Source of the DNA: Boesenbergia rotunda
Lineage: Eukaryota; Streptophyta; Magnoliopsida; Zingiberales; Zingiberaceae
DNA length: 64,000 nt
Assembly (NCBI GenBank): GCA_024364735.1
Contig: JAGFNQ010000884.1
Location: 213,594 to 277,593 of the forward strand
Direction: 5' to 3'
Made by a program: the position numbers and the translations under genes. The notes beneath the pieces were generated by a model, which had not been told where the DNA came from, did no database searches, and was given only the letters and a program-made list of their open reading frames with translations. Below are positions 1 through 11,821 of the stretch, in pieces. The first letter of the stretch is position 1; every line of letters starts with the position of its first letter.

Positions 1-1791
1 ATTGAAGCAGATCAATCTGAGCCGTCCATTGATTAATACTTAAGGAAATTTTCAGCAGATTCCACCCTTGTCGCGTCTTCAGCCTAGCTCCACTGTTCTT
101 CGCCGTTCTTCCTCGTTTCTTCATCGTTTTTGAAAATTTTTGTTTCCATGAAGGCATGACCACCTCATCTTCCATTCCAGATCGAGAATCAAGTTTTTGA
201 AAATTGGTGATTGAAGAATTCTGCTCATTTGCGCTGGAACAGAGGATTTCTTGGGGGTTCCGGCAGTTCTCAGTCCGATCATCTTCTTCTCAACCACAAT
301 CCATTTCAAAGCTTCTGAACCACTTGTAGGGGTTCTCAGGTGAGCTCAGAAGTTTCCCACATCATCATCGCAGCTCCTCCAATCGAGATGGAGTGAATCG
401 GATGAAAAATTCCATCAAGCGCAGATAAAGTTCAGAAACAACTTCAGAATCGATTGTCCATCGATTTGCTGAGCCTAGGGGTTCGAAGCCGGTTCTTGAT
501 TGACAACCAAGAATTTCTTGAGCTCGAGAGGGGTTGAGGTGTAGCTTAGATGCTTAGTTTTCATGTTTTGTAGCTGTAATCGAAATTCTGCGCATGTTCT
601 GTTTTTGCAGTTTCTTTCCAGCAATCTTAGTTGTAATTCTGAGTTGTTTTAGCTAAATTAGGATTTAAACCTTCGAGATCAGTAAGTTAGGAACTTGTTT
701 AATGCCAGATTGAGTTGAATTTTCAGTTTAATTGTGTTTAGTTTGTTGCGTGCCAATTCCAGCTAACGTGCCAAGTTATTTCTGAATTTTCCATCATGTT
801 TCTGAATTTTCATGCTTGTTTCATTTTTAGTGAGCTAATTTAGATAGTCTGAGTTTGTTTAGACCTTAGCTTCAATTCTGAATCATTGTTTAGCTTGATA
901 AGACAAAAACTCAATGTGTTTCCTAGTCAAACCTTGCGTATCAGAAATTCTGCACAGTTCTGAACTTTAGTTCAGTTTCTAGTGTTCTTGTAGCTTGTTT
1001 CCAGATTGTTAGTGTTTAGTTTATTCCCTGCAATTAGAGGTCACATTTAGGGTGTGAATTCAGTAATCTAAGTTGATTAGATTTGTTTTTGAATCCCCTT
1101 TTGTTTAGCTTAGAAATTCTGAAATTTCTGAACATTTAAGTGTAGTTTCGGGTTGTGTCTTGCTTGATTGTTTTAGGATTGCTTTCTTCATTCATTCCTA
1201 CCAAGTTTTCCATTAATAGTTTGCTTGCCAAATTGCAGTCGATCAGTTACAATTCTGAATTGTTAGAAGTGGTTTTAGGTACAAAAATTCAGAGCTTGGC
1301 ACAACAAATTCAGCTTGTGTGCCAAGCTGTTTGGGAAATATTTTTACATCAGTTTCACTTGTTTTTTTTTCTGGCAGAAAATAGCTTCTTGAATTCTATT
1401 GATATCACCTTTAGATTCCTTGAATTTTCCTTGCATTTGTTAGCTTTCTTACTTTCGGCTAAGTGGAGTAATAGGTTTAGTTCCTGTTAGCTTTGGTTTA
1501 ACATTAGGTGAGTACTAGGTGCCATCTCCTTGTTAGTTCCATTGCTCACTTTCTTTTATTCTCATTTCATTTTCATTTTCAATTAAAACCAAAATCCATT
1601 TACTTATTTGAAACCCCAAAAACGACACATAACTACAAGCTTGAGTCAAACACGACAACTAGCCCCGAGAAAAATACGACCTGTGGCCCCTTTGCTACAT
1701 TCTTATATTTTTGCTTGTAAAAGGGTTTTCAGTTATTCATTTACATCTAAATTTGAGGCTTACTTTCGTGACACATAGTTTGGGCCTGTCA
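1..1791 (+). repeat. 5' LTR, partial (right 1.8 kb)
   Basis: Matches 10030-11821 base for base except for about a dozen substitutions and one poly-T length change by eye, that is over 99% identity. It ends in CTGTCA directly before the primer binding site. About 560 bp at its left end lie outside the window. Short apparent ORFs inside it are in LTR sequence and repeat in the 3' copy; I do not regard them as genes. Confidence 0.9.
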
Positions 1792-1797
1792 AATTTT

Positions 1798-1817
1798 TGG
1801 CGCCGTTGCCGGGGAAC
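1798..1817 (+). other. Primer binding site, tRNA-Asp type
   Basis: Begins TGGCGCCGTTGCCGGGG six bases after the LTR end. This is the complement of the 3' end of plant tRNA-Asp(GTC), as used by Athila/Tat-type Gypsy elements. The match is complete for the first 17 or more bases and then departs by one base. Confidence 0.85.
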
Positions 1818-1951
1818 TGTTAGTTGACTTGTTTGATTTTTGCTTGTGCACTTATTTCATATCATTCTTGACTTACTTTTGTGCTTATTGCTATATCTTT
1901 GGATTTGATTTTATCTGTTTATCTACTTTTACTGCGATTTGTTTTGTTTTT

Positions 1952-4900
1952 ATGACCAGGTCTTTAGGTGCTGAATTAGAAGATTTCGATCCTGAGATTG
2001 AGAGGACTTTCAGAGCCAGGAGGACCCAGGCTATTCTTTCAGAGACTACAGATATTCCTCCCATTCAGACTATTTTTACTCACTCAGGCATTGACATGTC
2101 AGACCACCAGAGAACCATGAAGGAGCTCGCAGCACCTGACGCTGCATTTCAGTACTCCAGTATAGTTTATCCAGAGCTGGGGGAAAGTTTTGAGTTAAGA
2201 TCTGGACTTATTAATTTGTTGCCAAAGTTTCAGGGTTTATCTGGGGAGGATCCAAACAGACACTTGCACGAATTCCATGTGGTGTGCTCTACTATGAAGC
2301 CTCAGGGCATTTCTGAAAAAGACATCAAGCTGAGAGCTTTCCCTTTCACACTGACAGGAGCAGCCAAAGACTGGTTTTATTATCTGCCTACAGGACATGT
2401 GTCTAGTTGGATCGCTATGAAGAAGGCATTTTTGGAGAAGTATTTCCCAGCTTCCCGCACAGCTATAATCAGAAAAAGTATCTGTGGGATTCAGCAAGTG
2501 GTGGGCGAAACACTATATGATTACTGGGAAAGATTTAACAAGTTGTGTTCAAGTTGCCCCCAACATCAAATCAGTGAGCAATTATTGATTCAATATTTTT
2601 ATGAGGGACTGCTGCAGATGGATAGAGTCCTGATAGATGCTGCAGCTGGAGGGGCCCTAGTGAACAAGTCACCAATGCAAGCTAGGGAGTTAATTTCTAA
2701 TATGGCTGAGAATTCCCAACAATTTGGAGGCAGAGCCTTGACCACCAGAGGAGTGGGAGAAGTTCAGTTAGTGCCTATTGATCATTATGACAAGAGATTT
2801 GCAGAGATCACATCACTTATTAAGGAGTTGAAGGTTAGCAATGCAAATCAAGGGTCAACTCCTTCAGTACCTCCACAATCAAGTCAAATGATAAGTGTGT
2901 GTGGCATTTGCTCTAGTCTAGAGCACACTTCAGACTCATGCCCCAATCTCCAACAGGACGAGACAGTAGCTGCATTAGGGAGAGGACAATTTCCAGCAAG
3001 AAACAATCCATATTCCTCTACCTATAACCCAGGTTGGAGGAATCATCCTAACTTGAGGTATGGGAATGCTTTCTGCCAACAAGAGCCTCAAAATCAACCC
3101 TCACAGCAGCCTCAATCGAATTTCCAGCAGCCCCAACAAGCTCAAAACAATCAGCCAACTTTTCAGCAAACACACCAAAGTTTTCAGCCTTCCTTTCAGC
3201 CTATTTTTCAGCAACCGCAGCAACCATATCAGCCACAATTCCAGCCATTCCAACAGCAATTTCAGCCTTATCAACAAGGGCAGCAAGTGTGTCCAACATT
3301 TCAGCAAGATCCGCCTCAAAACCAGCCATTTTATCAGCCCACACAGCTCTTGAATCAAAATTTTCAGCCTTACAACCAAGGGTTTCAAAATCAGAATTTT
3401 CAGCCCTTGCCACAGAATTTTCCACACCAAAATCAGAACTTTCAAGGCTACAACTTCCAGCAAAGTTTCCAAGAATATCAGCCCTTAGATCAGCCATATC
3501 AACAGCCCACTCCATCCTCTTATCAGCCCCAACAGCCATGTTTTCAACCAAATCAGCAAGCTCAAAATTTTCAGTCTACTTCATCCTTTAAAAATCAGTC
3601 AAGGAGCTATGCTAATCAAGGAGGATATGGGGGATCAAATGGAGGAAATGATCAGCAACAACAGATGATGGAGATGCGACAAATGTTCCAACAACAACAA
3701 CAACATATTCACAACCTTGAGAGGCAATTAGGTCAATTGGCTAGTAGGATCAATCAGAATCAAGCTCAAGGATCCAGTCAACTACCTTCCCAAACTATTC
3801 CTAATCCTAAAGGAAACGTGAGTGCTATTTATTTGAGGAGTGGGAAGGATGCAACATCTCCAAAGAGTCCAAGAGCAGAATTTTCAGGAAACCGGACAGC
3901 AACTTCAATTCCAGCCCAAAACAACACTGAAATGAGTTCAAATTTAGCTGATTCCAACCCTAACCCGTTCCCAACTCTTTCCTCGAGCAACCCTCCAAAT
4001 TTGGTGGCAAACGGAGAAGAAAACAGTGCCGAGGCCGATTTTACAGCAGCTACTACGCAAAGGGCAGCAGGGCAGAATTCAGCATCTTTACCTCCGGCCA
4101 AAATTGATGATTTTAGGGTTCCTTTGCCTTTTCCACAAGGGAGAACTCCAACCAAAAGACATGTGGAGGAGAAGAAAGCAAAAGAGTATAATGAGTTGGT
4201 GAAACTTTTTAGTAAAGTTGAAATTAATGTACCCTTGCTGACGATGATTAAACAAGTTCCTAAGTACGCAAAATTTTTGAAAGATCTTTGTATTCATAAG
4301 AAGAAGCTTAAGGAAAATGAGTTAGTCAGCATGGGGAAGAATGTTTCATCACTTATCCATACCATCCCTCAGAAATGTGAAGACCCTGGCATGTTCACTG
4401 TATCCTGTGAGATAGGAAGCACCACGCTACATGATGCTATGCTTGATTTAGGAGCTTCTATTAATGTCATGCCCAGGACAGTCTTCCAGATGCTTGGCAT
4501 TGGTCCTCTACAGCCCATGGGAGTTGTGATTCAGCTTGCAGATAGGAGCCAGACCCGGCCAGCGGGAGTTATTGAAGATGTGTTGGTTAAAGTGAAAGAG
4601 TTGATTTTCCCTGCGGACTTCTACATTCTAGACATGGAGGGAGAGTATCTTGCACGCAGATCTCCACTCATCCTTAGGAGACCTTTTCTGAAGACTGCCA
4701 AAACAAAGATTGATGTTTATGCTGGCACACTCTCGATGGAGGTGGGAGACACAGTAGTCCAGTTTAGTCTTTTCGATGCTATGAAGCATCCGAGGGAGGA
4801 TCACTCCGTCAGGAGCGTGGATATTCTTGATGAGCTGGAGCAGACAGAGTTAGAGGCTGAGGGATTTCTAGAGGATTTTTCTGGAGAAGCTATGTATTCA

Positions 4901-6010
4901 GAGGAGGCTGAGAGGGTATTTACTGCTGAGACTGAGGAATTTTCAGAAGACATTTCAGACACATTTACAGCTGGAGAGATTATTCTAGGTATAGGGGATT
5001 GCACAGAGCCCCAAGGATCACCTATTTCTGTTGAGATTGAAAGTGTAGGGGATTGCACTAAGCCCCAAGAATCACCCATTCCTACCTCACAGGACCATTC
5101 TCATCTTTTATTTTGTGATTATAGTATTATTGAAGGTCCTGATTTTTCTAATTTGGTTGTTGCAGGAATAATTGAGGACACATGTATTGAAGAAAGTGTA
5201 GGGGATTGCACTAAGCCCCAGGGACCACCACAAGATTCAGAGTATGAACCAGAAAGTGTAGGGACTTGCCTGGTGGAAGCAAGAACCCAAGGATCACTTG
5301 TACCAGTAGAGTGCTTGCTAGAACTTGAACCTGATATGGACCCTATACTGGACCAGGAGGAAGCTATGGACACATCTATCATTGTGGAACCTCCAGGTAT
5401 TTTTCAGCGCGATCAGGTAAGTATTTCTTTTATTTTTTTGGATACATCAAGAGAGGTACCAAAAGTTGATTTTATAGGCTGCGATACATTTCTTGATTTG
5501 TCATGTGTGGGAAATAATTGGGAAAATTTCATTGGAACATCCAAAATAGATTTCATTGATTATGATAAGTGTCTTGATGCATTTTGGGTAGATATTCATT
5601 GTAAAAAATTCTTTGAAATGCCTAAACCTGATTTTATTGGATGTGATTCATTTTTGGATAAATTGTATACAAAGACTGATATTATTTTATTTCCTTCGTA
5701 CCCTGCACGCTTGAGAAGGGTATTACATTGTTTTGCAGGGTCCAGAAGACTGCTGGAGTGGGAGCTTCATTTGAACAGACTGAAACCTCCTGAAATGAGT
5801 CCCACAAAGAATAAAGAGGGAGTTGCTGTAAAGTCCAAGTGTGGGGGAGCGATGCACTATAAAGTTGAAGAAATGGAAGAAGCTCTTTCACACACCCAGA
5901 CTCCTCCACTACCATGGTGGAGGCTTTTTCTTGACAGACTCCGACCGCCAGAAATAAAAGGGAGTTTGATTTTTGTTGCCTTTTCCTTTATTGCATGTTT
6001 TCACTCTTAA
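1952..6010 (+). CDS. Gag-protease polyprotein with unusual C-terminal tail
   Basis: Intact ORF of about 1352 residues. The frame is open from an ATG at 1829, but the first 41 residues are a hydrophobic read of the leader, so the ATG at 1952 (MTRSLGAELEDF) is preferred. In order: a retrotransposon Gag domain (about residues 85-260, with GAAKDWFYYLP); a zinc knuckle CGICSSLEHTSDSC (CX2CX4HX4C, residue 317 on); a long Q/P/F-rich stretch (about 375-590); and an aspartic protease with DLGAS at residue 832. The usual flap-side ILGRPFL is ILRRPFL here, a Gly-to-Arg change that may harm activity. Where RT should follow there are about 400 residues of acidic sequence with repeats: SVGDC(T)KPQ three to four times, and a (P/S)KxDFIxxD motif three times. 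It ends in a hydrophobic stretch. Function of the tail is unknown. Confidence 0.87.
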   Translation: MTRSLGAELEDFDPEIERTFRARRTQAILSETTDIPPIQTIFTHSGIDMSDHQRTMKELAAPDAAFQYSSIVYPELGESFELRSGLINLLPKFQGLSGEDPNRHLHEFHVVCSTMKPQGISEKDIKLRAFPFTLTGAAKDWFYYLPTGHVSSWIAMKKAFLEKYFPASRTAIIRKSICGIQQVVGETLYDYWERFNKLCSSCPQHQISEQLLIQYFYEGLLQMDRVLIDAAAGGALVNKSPMQARELISNMAENSQQFGGRALTTRGVGEVQLVPIDHYDKRFAEITSLIKELKVSNANQGSTPSVPPQSSQMISVCGICSSLEHTSDSCPNLQQDETVAALGRGQFPARNNPYSSTYNPGWRNHPNLRYGNAFCQQEPQNQPSQQPQSNFQQPQQAQNNQPTFQQTHQSFQPSFQPIFQQPQQPYQPQFQPFQQQFQPYQQGQQVCPTFQQDPPQNQPFYQPTQLLNQNFQPYNQGFQNQNFQPLPQNFPHQNQNFQGYNFQQSFQEYQPLDQPYQQPTPSSYQPQQPCFQPNQQAQNFQSTSSFKNQSRSYANQGGYGGSNGGNDQQQQMMEMRQMFQQQQQHIHNLERQLGQLASRINQNQAQGSSQLPSQTIPNPKGNVSAIYLRSGKDATSPKSPRAEFSGNRTATSIPAQNNTEMSSNLADSNPNPFPTLSSSNPPNLVANGEENSAEADFTAATTQRAAGQNSASLPPAKIDDFRVPLPFPQGRTPTKRHVEEKKAKEYNELVKLFSKVEINVPLLTMIKQVPKYAKFLKDLCIHKKKLKENELVSMGKNVSSLIHTIPQKCEDPGMFTVSCEIGSTTLHDAMLDLGASINVMPRTVFQMLGIGPLQPMGVVIQLADRSQTRPAGVIEDVLVKVKELIFPADFYILDMEGEYLARRSPLILRRPFLKTAKTKIDVYAGTLSMEVGDTVVQFSLFDAMKHPREDHSVRSVDILDELEQTELEAEGFLEDFSGEAMYSEEAERVFTAETEEFSEDISDTFTAGEIILGIGDCTEPQGSPISVEIESVGDCTKPQESPIPTSQDHSHLLFCDYSIIEGPDFSNLVVAGIIEDTCIEESVGDCTKPQGPPQDSEYEPESVGTCLVEARTQGSLVPVECLLELEPDMDPILDQEEAMDTSIIVEPPGIFQRDQVSISFIFLDTSREVPKVDFIGCDTFLDLSCVGNNWENFIGTSKIDFIDYDKCLDAFWVDIHCKKFFEMPKPDFIGCDSFLDKLYTKTDIILFPSYPARLRRVLHCFAGSRRLLEWELHLNRLKPPEMSPTKNKEGVAVKSKCGGAMHYKVEEMEEALSHTQTPPLPWWRLFLDRLRPPEIKGSLIFVAFSFIACFHS

Positions 6011-9000
6011 AAAAAATGAGTTCTTGTTAATAAATAAGTGAGTAGAGTAACATGACATGAATAAAATCATTGTAAATACCATGTTTCGTGTTTTGGCATT
6101 TTTTCTTGCATGATTAGGAATAAATGTATCCCTCTAGGTTTTCTTATTGTCATTTTAGAGTTTTTTGAAAATAAATTAAATTTGGTTGTCAAAACTTAGG
6201 GTTTGAGCTCATGGATGAAATCTTAGTTGCTTGAGTACTATTTTTCCTTAGACTCTTGATTGGTGATTTGAGATGGATTATTTTTACCTAGTGAGATTAG
6301 CCTTATTTTGTGATACACATATGTTATTGTATTCTAGAACTTGCTTAGGTTCTTTCAAAATCATATTTCAATGGTTGGATCACATCTATAGGGACTAATC
6401 ATTTTATTCACCTTTCCACATCTATTTGTCTATTCTATTCTAGTTGTCTTTCCTTATTGCTAATCTTAACCCTCATTTTTCTATGGATTTGTTTTGCTTG
6501 GGATGTTTTTCTTGATGCTATTTTGCCCGAGACGGACAAAGAATTAAGTGTGGGGGAGTGATTGGTGATTTGGAAGCAATTTTCATCAATGATGCAGTTC
6601 AACTTGAAAAAAAAAAATTTTTTTTGTGCCAAGTGAGTTGAATTTGAATTTCGAACATGAGAAAGAGGATGAAGCAAATGGGGAGCATATTTCTGGAACC
6701 TGTAAAATTGTTGAGGATAGAACCAAAATTCCTGATATGGAATGGAATGGATTGCAGCTAAGAAACAAGCTGAAGATGATTTGAATTGAGAGTGGAACAA
6801 AAGCTGAAAAAGAAGAAAAAGAAAATGATGAAATGTTTGTGCCAAAGGAAGTTTTGTAACAACTTGAAGATGAATCTGAGTTTTCTGGGCTGTGAATCAA
6901 GCTGATTGGATGTGAACAAGAAAGAAAAAAAAATCAGTTATTAAGAACATGTGTAATTTATTGAAAAGAATTCAGGAAATTGCTAGGAGCTGAAGCAGAA
7001 ATCAGATGATCCAGTTGATGAAATCAGATGAATCTGATTGGCTGTGAAATTACTAGAGCACATAAGGTCTGAAATTAGCTGTTCAGAATTCGAAAGAAGC
7101 TGAGAAAGGTGATCCATTTGATGCTACTGCTGTACAGAAATCAGATGTTCGAAAGGCTGAGCACAAACTGAGAGCAAGCAAAAGATGAAATCAGCAATAC
7201 TTGTTGGGCAGTTTGTATCAAGATGAGCTGGATTTAATTTTCAAGACTGTAAACTCTGAATGAAGGCTGAATTGAAGACTGAACAAAGCTAAAAAGAAGC
7301 TGAGAAGAGCTGAGAAGCAAGGAATTCTGAGCAAAACAGCAAGGAGAGCTGCTGTGGGCAGAGGTCACAAGGAGGTGGCTGCATTCCTTTTTGATGCTAC
7401 TGCTGTCAAGAAATCAAATTAGTGTATGAAGCTGAAACTTGAAACAAAACAATTCAGAAATGGCAGCAGAATGCAGAAATTCGAAACTTGAAGAAAGTAG
7501 AGGATGCAAGGGCTGAACTTGGTGTTCCTAGGTTATGAATTAGTGAAATCAGCATTGATTGCATCAAATGCTGATCAAAACAAATGAAATGTTGCTGCGT
7601 GGATGTTCTATTCAGAATAGAGAAAGAAAATTGGATGCAAGGAAGCTGGGCAGATTTGAAAAAAAAAAAGAAAAAAAAAGAAGTTTGTGCCAAAGAGGAA
7701 GTGGCACGCAAGTGAGAGCTGAAATCTGCAGAGTGCTGATTTAGAGTTGATTGAATGACAAAAATTGGATGCAAGGGAAGCTGCAAATGCTGAAAATTTA
7801 TGAAGAGCTGTTGTGGAATCTGCAAGAAGAAGACAAGAAAATTCAGATTGGTGTTGTTCCATACAAGAAGTTTTGCCCAAAACTTGTATCAATTTGAAAT
7901 TGAATTAGATTTTTCAAGGCCAGGAATCAAGGCAATAAGTATGTAAATATATTAAAGAGTGATGATTGCATTCAATGATGATCAGAACGAAGGAAATGCA
8001 GTGAAGCTGGACAAAATTTCTGAAGCCGTAAAAGAAATTGCAGGAACTAATGTATCTGAACTCATTTCTGCAACTGTACTTAGCCAGGAAGATTAGTAAC
8101 AACCTGCTAGGATCCTAATGGCAGCTGAAAATAATCTGAATGGAGTCTGAACGTAGCTGTAACAATTTAGAAACATTGTAAGAAATTCTGGAATTCAGCT
8201 GTGCAGGAATTGAAATTAAATGCAGGGTTTGCTAACAATTGAAGAAATCTGAGTTGTATTTGTTGCTGCCGAGTGGTGCATCTGGGAGAGACCGAGTGAT
8301 ACAAGAAAAATCTGTGCTGGAATGGAATGGTTGCAGCAGAAACAATATGAATTGCAGCTGTATAATCTGACCAAAAGCTGAGTGAAGCTTGTGAGCTGAC
8401 CAAAAGCTGAGAAGAAATTCTGAAACAGCCCCAAATCTTTTGAGGAGCTATGAATCATGATATTAAGTGTAAAATGAATCTGAAGTTGAAGGTGCACATT
8501 CAATTTCGGATCTAGAAGATAGAGGTGGAGCAGAATTGAAAAGAAGTTACTGAAATTGAACTTTTTGGGCAGAATTTTCGAGTGGACTGCATTTGCCGTT
8601 CTTGAAGCTCACGGCAAGGCTGAGTTGAAGTTGACTCTGATCAGAATTCAAGAACATAGTGACTGAACCAGCAGCTGGTCTAAAGAAAAAAAAAATCAGA
8701 AAAGAAAGAAAGAAAAGAGAAACAAGATGGCACACAACTTGAGTTTTGGCACCATAAACGAGTGAAGATTTTTTTTCTCATCCGAGTCCAAGCCTTGCTC
8801 CAATACATTCTGAGCTTTACTAGAAAGAAAGAAAAGAAAAAGATTTGATGAGGAGGAAAGAGAAAGATCCAAATGGCACGCAAGGAGGAGACTTGGCACA
8901 TTAGACTAAAGAAGAGTTTTTCATCCAAAGCAAAGAGATTAGTTAAGTTTAACACCATCAAACTTTGGAATTCACTAGGGGACTGATAAGAGAAGCAAAG

Positions 9001-9451
9001 AGCATTGGAAACATCCTCAAGCACTCAAGTCTTCCACTTTACCAATTTTTCCATTTCCTTAGTTTTTCTTTCACTCCTTACCATTTTCTATGTTTTTCTT
9101 TGTTTTTATAGATGTTGATCCTATCATGATAAATGGTAGAGAGTAGATAATAACCAAGCTTATGGTAGTGCATGAAGCATGTGTGTTTGAGTGAGCTCCA
9201 CTTCCATCATCAACTTAGAATTTAGGAGAGAGCCACCAATATTTTCCTTGAAAGGCTAGTGGTTTAGATTCATCTCAATGACTCATGATGGATGAAAAGG
9301 CTAAGTTGTTGATTTAAGGACAAGATAGTAATCCATAGAGCTTAGATTTATGAGAATTGGCAACCCTAGGTAATTTCTTTTCAATTGATTCTAATTGTGC
9401 TTAAGAAAATCTAGGGGATACATATTTACTGTTTTCGCGAGACGCTCAAGG
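6011..9451 (+). other. Long noncoding 3' region of the Gag-Pro element
   Basis: I find no supported coding sequence in these 3.4 kb. From about 6560 to 8960 the plus strand is purine-rich and built from recurring words such as GAAGCTGA, GCAGAAATC and GAATTCTGA. Apparent minus-strand ORFs are Ser/Phe-rich shadows of this composition. The stretch TTAAGTGTGGGGGAGTG at 6544-6560 duplicates the terminal polypurine tract at 9452-9467, with similar bases upstream (CGAGACG), so the region between them looks like a later addition or an internal duplication. Confidence 0.6.
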
Positions 9452-9467
9452 TTAAGTGTGGGGGAGT
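9452..9467 (+). other. Polypurine tract
   Basis: TTAAGTGTGGGGGAGT lies directly before the TGATAAAT start of the 3' LTR, the expected place for plus-strand DNA priming. Confidence 0.8.
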
Positions 9468-11821
9468 TGATAAATACTATTTTATTGATTATTTGAGCTG
9501 CTTAAATCCATGTTTTACCTATGTTTTTATTGCTAAAATTGTGAAATTGCCCTAGGTTTTAGAACTTATTCATATTTTGGACTTAATTACAAAATTACAT
9601 ATATTTGAGTTAATTGGCTACTAAATTCTTGATTTATTTTTGTAGGCATAAAAGGTTCAAGGACCTAGGGCATATTGGGTCAAACTCGAGTCGGAAGTGA
9701 CCCGGATCAGATTATCAAGATTACGATTAAATCTGGGCCGTTCGATTCAAAAGCGGCTAGATCTGAGCCATCCGGGATGATCTGAAGCAATCCGAGCTAG
9801 GGCTAGGGTTGATTAAGCACCCTGATCAAGATCTGAAGATTTCATCCCAATCAGAGCAAGATCAACCGTTGGATCAAGCTTGGAGGGCTCTAGATCATCC
9901 ATTCAAAGGCTAGCTTGATCTGGACCATCCGTTGCATATCTGAAGGATCCGAGCTATGACAAGGCAGATCCCGACCCCAGATCATCATCATCAAAGTTTG
10001 GCTCGAATCAGACCAAGATCAGCCGTTGGATTGAAGCAGATCAATCTGAGCCGTCCATTGATTAATACTTAAGGAAATTTTTAGCAGATTCCACCCTTGT
10101 CGCGTCTTCAGCCTAGCTCCACTGTTCTTCGCCGTTCTTCCTCGTTTCTTCATCGTTTTTGAAAATTTTTGTTTCCATGAAGGCGTGACCACCTCATCTT
10201 CCATTCCAGATCGAGAATCAAGTTTTTGGAAATTGGTGATTGAAGAATTCTGCTCATTTGCGCTGGAACAGAGAATTTCTTGGGGGTTCCGGCAGTTCTC
10301 AGTCCGATCATCTTCTTCTCGACCACAATCCATTTCAAAGCTTCTGAACCATTTGTAGGGGTTCTCAGGTGAGCTCAGAAGTTTCCCACATCATCATCGC
10401 AGCTCCTCCAATCGAGATGGAGTGAATCGGATGAAAAATTCCATCAAGCGCAGATAAAGTTCAGAAACAACTTCAGAATCGATTGTCCATCGATTTGCTG
10501 AGCCTAGGGGTTCGAAGCCGGTTCTTGATTGACAACCAAGAATTTCTTGAGCTCGAGAGGGGTTGAGGTGTAGCTTAGATGCTTAGTTTTCATGTTTTGT
10601 AGCTGTAATCGAAATTCTGCGCATGTTCTGTTTTTGTAGTTTCTTTCCAGCAATCTTAGTTGTAATTCTGAGTTGTTTTAGCTAAATTAGGATTTAAACC
10701 TTCGAGATCAGTAAGTTAGGAACTTGTTTAATGCCAGATTGAGTTGAATTTTCAGTTTAATTGTGTTTAGTTTGTTGCGTGCCAATTCCAGCTAACGTGC
10801 CAAGTTATTTCTGAATTTTCCATCATGTTTCTGAATTTTCATGCTTGTTTCATTTTTAGTGAGCTAATTTAGATAGTCTGAGTTTGTTTAGACCTTAGCT
10901 TCAATTCTGAATCATTGTTTAGCTTGATAAGACAAAAACTCAATGTGTTTCCTAGTCAAACCTTGCGTATCAGAAATTCTGCACAGTTCTGAACTTTAGT
11001 TCAGTTTCTAGTGTTCTTGTAGCTTGTTTCCAGATTGTTAGTGTTTAGTTTATTCCCTGCAATTAGAGGTCACATTTAGGGTGTGAATTCAGTAATCTAA
11101 GTTGATTAGATTTGTTTTTGAATCCCCTTTTGTTTAGCTTAGAAATTCTGAAATTTCTGAACATTTAAGTGTAGTTTCGGGTTGTGTCTTGCTTGATTGT
11201 TTTAGGATTGCTTTCTTCATTCATTCCTACCAAGTTTTCCATTAATAGTTTGCTTGCCAAATTGCAGTCGATCAGTTACAATTCTGAATTGTTAGAAGTG
11301 GTTTTAGGTACAAAAATTCAGAGCTTGGCACAACAAATTCAGCTTGTGTGCCAAGCTGTTTGGGAAATATTTTTACATCAGTTTCACTTGTTTTTTTTTT
11401 TTGGCAGAAAATAGCTTCTTGAATTCTATTGATATCACCTTTAGATTCCTTGAATTTTCCTTGCATTTGTTAGCTTTCTTACTTTCGGCTAAGTGGAGTA
11501 ATAGGTTTAGTTCCTGTTAGCTTTGGTTTAACATTAGGTGAGTACTAGGTGCCATCTCCTTGTTAGTTCCATTGCTCACTTTCTTTTATTCTCATTTCAT
11601 TTTCATTTTCAATTAAAACCAAAATCCATTTACTTATTTGAAACCCCAAAAATGACACATAACTACAAGCTCGAGTCAAACACGACAACTAGCCCCGAGA
11701 AAAATACGACCTGTGGCCCCCTTGCTACATTCTTATATTTTTGCTTGTAAAAGGGTTTTCAGTTATTCATTTACATCTAAATTTGAGGCCTACTTTCGTG
11801 ACACATAGTTTGTGCCTGTCA
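9468..11821 (+). repeat. 3' LTR, complete (2354 bp)
   Basis: Starts TGATAAAT after the polypurine tract and ends CTGTCA at the junction with the older Tat-like element. Its last 1.8 kb match the left LTR at over 99%. No coding content. Confidence 0.9.

Larger units (their letters stand above)
1..11821 (+). mobile_element. Non-autonomous Gypsy-type LTR retrotransposon (Gag-Pro only), 5' end cut by window
   Basis: Two near-identical direct repeats (1-1791 and 9468-11821) flank an internal region with a tRNA-Asp-type primer site, one long Gag-protease ORF and a polypurine tract. No reverse transcriptase, RNase H or integrase is visible between the protease and the 3' LTR. The priming site and the DLGAS-type protease resemble the Athila/Tat side of plant Gypsy elements. 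The element lies inside the antisense ORF of the older Tat-like element that resumes at 11822. Its 3' LTR is followed by GTATC, the expected right target duplication; the left copy is outside the window. The missing enzymes would have to come from another element. Confidence 0.88.

Noticed and set aside
1829..1951. Membrane-like N-terminus of the Gag-Pro ORF
   Set aside because: Phe/Tyr/Cys-rich text immediately after the primer site is leader read in frame; the ATG at 1952 begins the Gag-like sequence.
3101..3551. Minus-strand Leu-rich and Ala/Asp-rich ORFs
   Set aside because: Shadows of the Q/P/F-rich repeats of the Gag-Pro gene on the plus strand.
6435..9024. Ser/Phe-rich minus-strand ORFs in the 3' region of the Gag-Pro element
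   Set aside because: They reflect purine-rich plus-strand composition; no domain and several overlapping frames.
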